Below, one piece after another: positions 59,746 through 64,000 of a stretch of DNA of 64,000 bases. Under the pieces are notes generated by a model. It saw only the letters and a program-made list of their open reading frames with translations. It did no database searches and had not been told where the DNA came from. A program made the position numbers and the translations under genes. Each line of letters starts with the position of its first letter. Within the stretch, counting starts at the first letter, position 1. The DNA lies in NCBI RefSeq assembly GCF_032884065.1, contig NC_088872.1, forward strand, positions 7,868,186-7,932,185, written 5' to 3'. Source of the stretch: Artemia franciscana. Lineage: Eukaryota; Arthropoda; Branchiopoda; Anostraca; Artemiidae.

Positions 59746-60213
59746 ATAATATGAAAAAAACTTCGTTTTCTTAAAGAGTTAAAGAGGCTGCGTCCCAAAG
59801 TCGAACCTTAAAACGTACAGGAATTAGAAGAGGCAGTTGGGGGGCTGCCGCCCCCCAAACCCCCAGCTTTTAAAGACTCTTTTGTACAGGTTTTTGTTTG
59901 TGGGGGGACTTCATTGTTACTAATTACTAGTTTTGGCGCAATGGTTCTCCTGTCCTCTTGTGTTTAACATTTTTCGAAGTTATTCCATTATTCATTCATT
60001 TCAATTTTTTGTTAATTAAAAGAGGGCCTTTCCGAAGCCAAGAGCGGGGGGTTAGCAAAAAAACAAAAAACCTGTACAAAAGAGTCTTTAAAAGCTGGGG
60101 GTTTGGGGGGCGGCAGCCCCCCAACTGCCTCTTCTAATTCCTGTACGTTTTAAGGTTCGACTTTGGGACGCAGCCTCTTTAACTCTTTAAGAAAACGAAG
60201 TTTTTTTCATATT
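59746..60213. repeat. Foldback element F, copy 3
   Basis: Best preserved copy: arms of about 150 bases (TTAAAGAGGCTGCGTCCCAA, GGGGGGCTGCCGCCCCCC, GCTTTTAAAGACTC) perfectly mirrored up to CATATTAT at 60213. The loop is the one in copy 2. A partial further arm (GTACAGGAATTAGGAGAGG...GGCTGCCGCCCCC) follows at 60276-60330. Confidence 0.88.
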
Positions 60214-60468
60214 ATTTCTGTACGTTTTTCTACAATCCATGGTGGATGTAATTTAATAATTCCTGTACTCCTCGTACAGGAATTAGGAGAGGAACTTGGG
60301 TGGCTGCCGCCCCCCCCCCCCGCTTTTAAATAATTGTATAAAATAGAAAAAAAATAGATAGAATGACCGAAATGTTTCTTTTGCTCATAAGAAGCTAATA
60401 TTCTGTTATCTCTCAAATGATAAGCTGTCCAGGTGTTATCGAAATTTTTTTGATGTTGCGAAAAAAAA

Positions 60469-60541
60469 CCGCCCGTAAGGGACTTGAACCCTTGACCCGA
60501 GGATTAAGAGTCCCACGCTCTACCGACTGAGCTAATCACTT
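60469..60541 (-). tRNA. tRNA-Lys(CTT)-like sequence, degenerate acceptor stem
   Basis: As at 15616-15688, but with anticodon CTT in loop CTCTTAA. D arm TAGCTCAGTCGGTAGAGC and T arm AAGGGTTCAAGTCCCTT are intact; the acceptor halves AAGTGAT and ACGGGCG do not pair. A T8 run follows on the minus strand. Most likely the tRNA-derived part of repeat T. Confidence 0.6.
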
Positions 60542-60544
60542 GCA

Positions 60545-61110
60545 TGTGTGTAAATATAACTTCTCAATAACTTTTAAAAAATTCAAATTAACATGGGCTC
60601 TTATGGAGAGAAATCCGTTAATTAAGTAGCTAATGCGTGGTTTCTGGAAAACAGGGAAGGAGCTCCTGGGCCGTAGGGGACCTTAACTTGTGAATTTCAG
60701 CCCGATCAGACAACGTTAAAAGGGGGGGGGGGGGGTTGGAGGGTCGAAACTTTCGGGGGGTTAAGATTTTCCTACGAAACTTTCCAGGAAAATTACTCGG
60801 AGAATTCCGCATCGAATGAGTCTTCGTACACCCAGATCCGATGACGGATGTGACCTGTAGGCGTCTAGGAAAAAAAAGTAAATGAATTTTAAGTGGCTAT
60901 GCGTGGTTTCTGGAAAACAGGGAAGGAGTTATCGGATCGAGCTGAAATTTCGCGGATAAGCTCCTGGGCTGAAATTTTGCAGGTTTCTTAGTTGGAGCTC
61001 GGGCTACGAAATGCATCCCTCCCCATCCCTCTGCGACCACTGGAACCGAAGATCGCTTAACATTGTCGTGTGTCGCCTCTTTATAGAGGCACGAGTGTGC
61101 CTCCTTGATT
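60545..61110 (+). repeat. Repeat T, copy 3
   Basis: Same order as 15690-16390 with deletions in both internal units. It ends with hairpins GCCTCTTTATAGAGGC and AGGCACGAGTGTGCCT, then CCTTGA followed by T at about 61108. Confidence 0.8.
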
Positions 61111-62440
61111 AGAAAAGACCATCATCTATGCATATGCAGTTTTAGGTTGTAGCGGGTGCTAAATTCTGAAAAAGAGAAACGTGGGTGAAAAATCAGAAAA
61201 AGTAAGCAGGAAACATATGACACCAAGTAGCTTGGTTGCTTTAGCTTTCCTTTGTAGGTTTAGTTGTTTTTGGGAATTCAAGAGATTGTTAATGTTTGAG
61301 TTTTGACGGACGAAATGAATTGTCAAATTTAGTTAATTAGTGTTACTTATTTATTTTCAAGGCTCCACTAGACAACACTGACGGACATGTGGCACTGTCC
61401 GATAAACTCTTTAAGTTTCGAACAGCCGAAAGGTAAATCTTCGAAAGCTGTAGAGCTAAAGTTATGACTAATCTCAAAATGGGTCCTGGGGTAAAATAAG
61501 CTTTTAATTTTATTTCTCCTGTATTTTACAGTCTTTTGGCCCCAGCCAATAGCTAGCATACTTCATAATCGGAAAGTAGATGTTACTTATTAGTGAAATG
61601 TTTAATTGATGCGTATATGAAATTTATATAGAGACTGTAAAACTAATTAATTTAGGCTCCACAGTTAGTTTTTAGATTCATTGTTATTTAATGTTGTTTC
61701 GAATACAAAAATTCGTGCACATTTCAAAATAGTTCGATTGTTCTTGCAGTCCACCACCAGTTAAAGCGCTTTTTACTGTTATACGAGTAAAATATTGTCC
61801 GATCGTGTTATCGATAAAGTGGAAAATTTCCAAATCTTTGAAAAAAACAATTATGGAGTATAATTCATTTTTATATTATTGCCCCCTGTACCGAATTATT
61901 CGATGGTTCTTGGAAGAAATAATTATTTCTCGCCACTTACTCAGGCCCTTGGACGATAAGAATGGACTCTAGCCGTCAGCCTGAAGTAACATTCTCGGGC
62001 TTTCTAAATCAAGAAAATCAGCCTAAATCAAGAAAAATAAATAGATCCCATTAATTCATTTCATTACTAAAATTACGTTTACCACATGTTAAGACGAGTC
62101 CATAGTTGCATTCATCGCTTCCAACGTGACAATATTACCAAAGTTCCTTATCATCATTAAGTCATGCTGTTCCCTGGTGTGTCTTAGAGTAATTACTTTA
62201 CTAGTTCATTAATAAATTCAAATCAACAAATATTATGGCCAATGAACACATCTGGTATTCATAAAGGCTTTTAAGTAAATTGGGAAGAGAAGCCTCGGCT
62301 TCTTCTAAGATAGCCTGTTAATGCTTTTATTCTCCAGCGTTTCAATGTTCTAACGGTTTTTTCTTTTGAAGGAAGAAACGTCAAAATCGGAGAATTATTA
62401 AAAAGTAGATAACTTCGAAGACCACACTGCCTTTCCATGA
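61111..62440. other. Intronic stretch without recognised features
   Basis: No exon, known repeat or meaningful frame was recognised. Confidence 0.45.
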
Positions 62441-62505
62441 CGAAAGTAAAACAGTTCAAAATAGGGATGATACCTTTTTATTGACAGTGAATAGATATAA
62501 AATTA

Positions 62506-62556
62506 TTTAACTGGATATTTCGAACACATATACAGTGTTCATCATCAGCAGTAAAT
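62506..62556 (-). ncRNA. Hammerhead ribozyme-like motif, opposite arm
   Basis: Mirror copy on the minus strand: CTGATGA (62548-62542), spacer base, GAACAC/GTGTTC (62540-62535, 62527-62522), GAAA (62521-62518), TATC. Stem I pairs 6 of 8. Predicted cleavage is after the C at 62514. Same unpaired base as the + strand copy. Confidence 0.5.
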
Positions 62557-62587
62557 TTACTGCTGCTGATGATTACATGTCTTTTAG

Positions 62588-62638
62588 TTTTACTGCTGAT
62601 GATGAACACTGTATATGTGTTCGAAATATCCAGTTAAA
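62588..62638 (+). ncRNA. Hammerhead ribozyme-like motif (best copy)
   Basis: Stem I TTTTACTG (62588-62595) pairs 7 of 8 with CAGTTAAA (62631-62638). Core CTGATGA is exact (62596-62602), followed by one unpaired U. Stem II GAACAC/GTGTTC (62604-62609, 62617-62622) is perfect with a 7-base loop. GAAA is at 62623-62626, then TATC, with predicted cleavage after C62630. Stem III would be a single A-U pair, as in the minimal hammerheads known from Penelope-like elements. The unpaired base between core and stem II departs from the canonical fold, so activity is uncertain. Confidence 0.55.
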
Positions 62639-62789
62639 TAATTTTATAACTATTCATTGTCAACAAAAAGGTATCATCCCTATTTTGAACTGTTTTACCT
62701 TCATTATTACAATGTTGGGAAGTCTTTATCATGGCTGCAGTCTTAGCTGTAACATTAAAGCAAACCGCAACCCATCGTAGCGGGAATTT

Positions 62790-62960
62790 AAAATCGGATT
62801 AGCCCCCTTCAAATATCCCTTTTTTCCCTAAAGATATCCAAACAAAAGTTTGAGATAGCCGTTTGGTTCATTATACTTAAAAGGCCCAATTAATATGCAT
62901 CAGGGTATATGGTCCCACAAGCCCTAGGGAAAGGAATTTAAGTTGCAATTTGTCCATCGT
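62790..62960. repeat. Family B repeat fragment
   Basis: GATATCCAAACAAAAGTTTG, AGATAGCCGTTTGGTTCATT and CACAAGCCCTAGGGAAAGG in family B order. Confidence 0.45.
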
Positions 62961-63460
62961 TTACAGATAGTAGTTGTTATTGGAGAACATACGAACATTT
63001 TTCGCGGAGGGATTTTCCGCGGAGGAATTTTCAGGGGAAATCTTCGCAGTGGATTTTTTGGGGGAGAATATTGAGCAGTAAGAATTTCCCGGGAGCGGGG
63101 GGAGCGCATACCACAATAATTAATATTGTCCATACTAGCGTCTACTTTGTATGACTTAAAAATATTTTTTAGGAACGAAAGTACCACCAAGTTGAACTAT
63201 GGTCTTTGTAGCTGGGAAACTGAAGATTTAATTTTTCGACAAGTCAAAATAAAAACTCCCATTTTGCTGTCGGGTATTTTCTTTTCCTACCTTATAGTTA
63301 AGTACAAAAAAAACAAATCGGCATATATGCATACATTTAACTTTCTACACTTTTAAATAAACTATACTCACTTTGTTTTGAATACAGTACTGTGAATATA
63401 AATATAGAAACTATACTAAAAAGAGAAAAAAAGAAAGGAAAATAAAAAAAAACTACTTAC

Positions 63461-63540
63461 CCCTGTGAGAGTCTCATTAGATACCATTTGTACTTTTGCT
63501 ACACCCATATTACATCGAATACCAAAGGAAATTGAAAAAC
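63461..63540 (-). CDS. VGlut: VGlut exon: TM1 and start of first luminal loop
   Basis: First exon visible in the window (fragment residues 1-27). It opens with the last two bases of a split Gly codon and reads GFSISFGIRCNMGVAKVQ, the conserved end of VGLUT TM1, followed by MVSNETLTG. NET is an N-glycosylation sequon in the first luminal loop, where VGLUTs commonly carry one. A TTTTTTTAAG acceptor and a GTAAGT donor flank the exon; it starts in phase 1 and ends in phase 0. The upstream exon with the start codon and cytosolic N-terminus must lie beyond 64000. Confidence 0.9.
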
Positions 63541-63932
63541 CTTAAAAAAAATATTTGCTTAACTTTTATTTCTAATTAAGTCTTATTAATGTCATTCAGG
63601 AGTTTTTCTGCTATCCTATATTCTTTGTTCTCTGTGGGGGGAATTTATTTTGATGTATTATGACTTCTCCATCGGCTTGTTTGATTATCTGGAGATGCTA
63701 ATTTGCAGCCTCAATGCAATTCCAGATTCTGCGGCGGCTGAGATCGAACTCTTAATATTGGGTCCCATATTACCGAGAAAGATCAATGCCACCGTGTTAC
63801 CATACTGTTTGGTGCATTATGGTGATTTTCAAATCAACTGACATCATTTTTATATAATCTTAATAAGGGCTTATGCCAGATTTGCCTCTCATTCACTCGG
63901 ACTGTCTATCTTGACTTTTTCTACAATTAGCC

Positions 63933-63990
63933 ACTACTTGATTTTAATTCAAAATCAAAGTCCGTTGATTTTGAATTAAAAATCAAGTAG
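63933..63990. repeat. Near-perfect hairpin, 25-bp arms
   Basis: CTACTTGATTTTAATTCAAAA...TTTTGAATTAAAAATCAAGTAG-type mirror around AGTCCG, with a one-base length difference between arms. The outer sequences CTACAATTAG and TTGTAGCCAG extend it weakly, so the true element may run past the window edge. Confidence 0.75.
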
Positions 63991-64000
63991 TTGTAGCCAG

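Larger units (their letters stand above)
62446..62698. repeat. Foldback element carrying two hammerhead-like motifs
   Basis: Inverted repeat with arms of about 107 bases: GTAAAACAGTTCAAAATAGG at 62446 mirrors CCTATTTTGAACTGTTTTAC ending at 62698, and identity continues inward to the CTGATGA motifs. Each arm contains one complete hammerhead-like motif, pointing outward from the centre. The central spacer holds another CTGCTGATGA. Confidence 0.9.

Overview
The window is AT-rich eukaryotic nuclear DNA and looks like one long, intron-dominated stretch of a single animal gene. Nine exons on the minus strand, spread from 63540 down to 1353, join in frame into about 531 residues of a vesicular glutamate transporter (VGLUT, SLC17 family). 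Splice sites and intron phases agree at all eight junctions. The N-terminus and first exon(s) lie beyond the right edge. The protein features ([44 protein letters not shown]) fit an arthropod VGlut. Introns of 2 to 21 kb packed with transposon debris suggest a crustacean with a large genome, a brine-shrimp-like branchiopod for example. That last step is inference.

Layout on the + strand: 1353-1631 last exon and 3' end; 1632-11364 introns with family A and family B repeats, plus two exons; 11365-17087 three exons, a hammerhead-like motif at 12.7 kb and the first foldback/tRNA-Lys composite at 15.2-16.4 kb; 17088-38428 the largest intron. That intron holds a second composite (19.9-21.2 kb), a decayed coding tandem array (21.7-22.9 kb), several family A copies (24.2-31.0 kb), a nearly intact Jockey/I-type LINE (31.1-35.5 kb) and the start of a 117-bp satellite-like family C with trinucleotide arrays (36-43 kb). 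Exon 38429-38603 sits inside family C. The next intron holds a tandem duplication and a decayed PIF/Harbinger transposon (45.6-48.2 kb). The intron 48615-56959 holds more family A, a SAP-like ORF and long TA arrays. The intron 57079-63460 holds two hammerhead-like foldbacks, a LINE reverse transcriptase relic, a hAT MITE with perfect 8-bp target duplications and the third composite.

Only the transporter is a convincing host gene. The most unusual material is structural. (1) A hammerhead-ribozyme-like motif at three loci has constant geometry, a covarying stem II between two of them, and at one locus lies head-to-head inside a foldback. (2) Large GC-rich foldbacks lie next to a tRNA-Lys-derived repeat at all three loci. 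(3) Two unrelated non-coding families end in a hairpin followed by TTGA. (4) Family A fragments lie between unusually long direct repeats. All calls are from reading the sequence; no database or folding program was run. Repeat boundaries are approximate unless a target duplication is stated.
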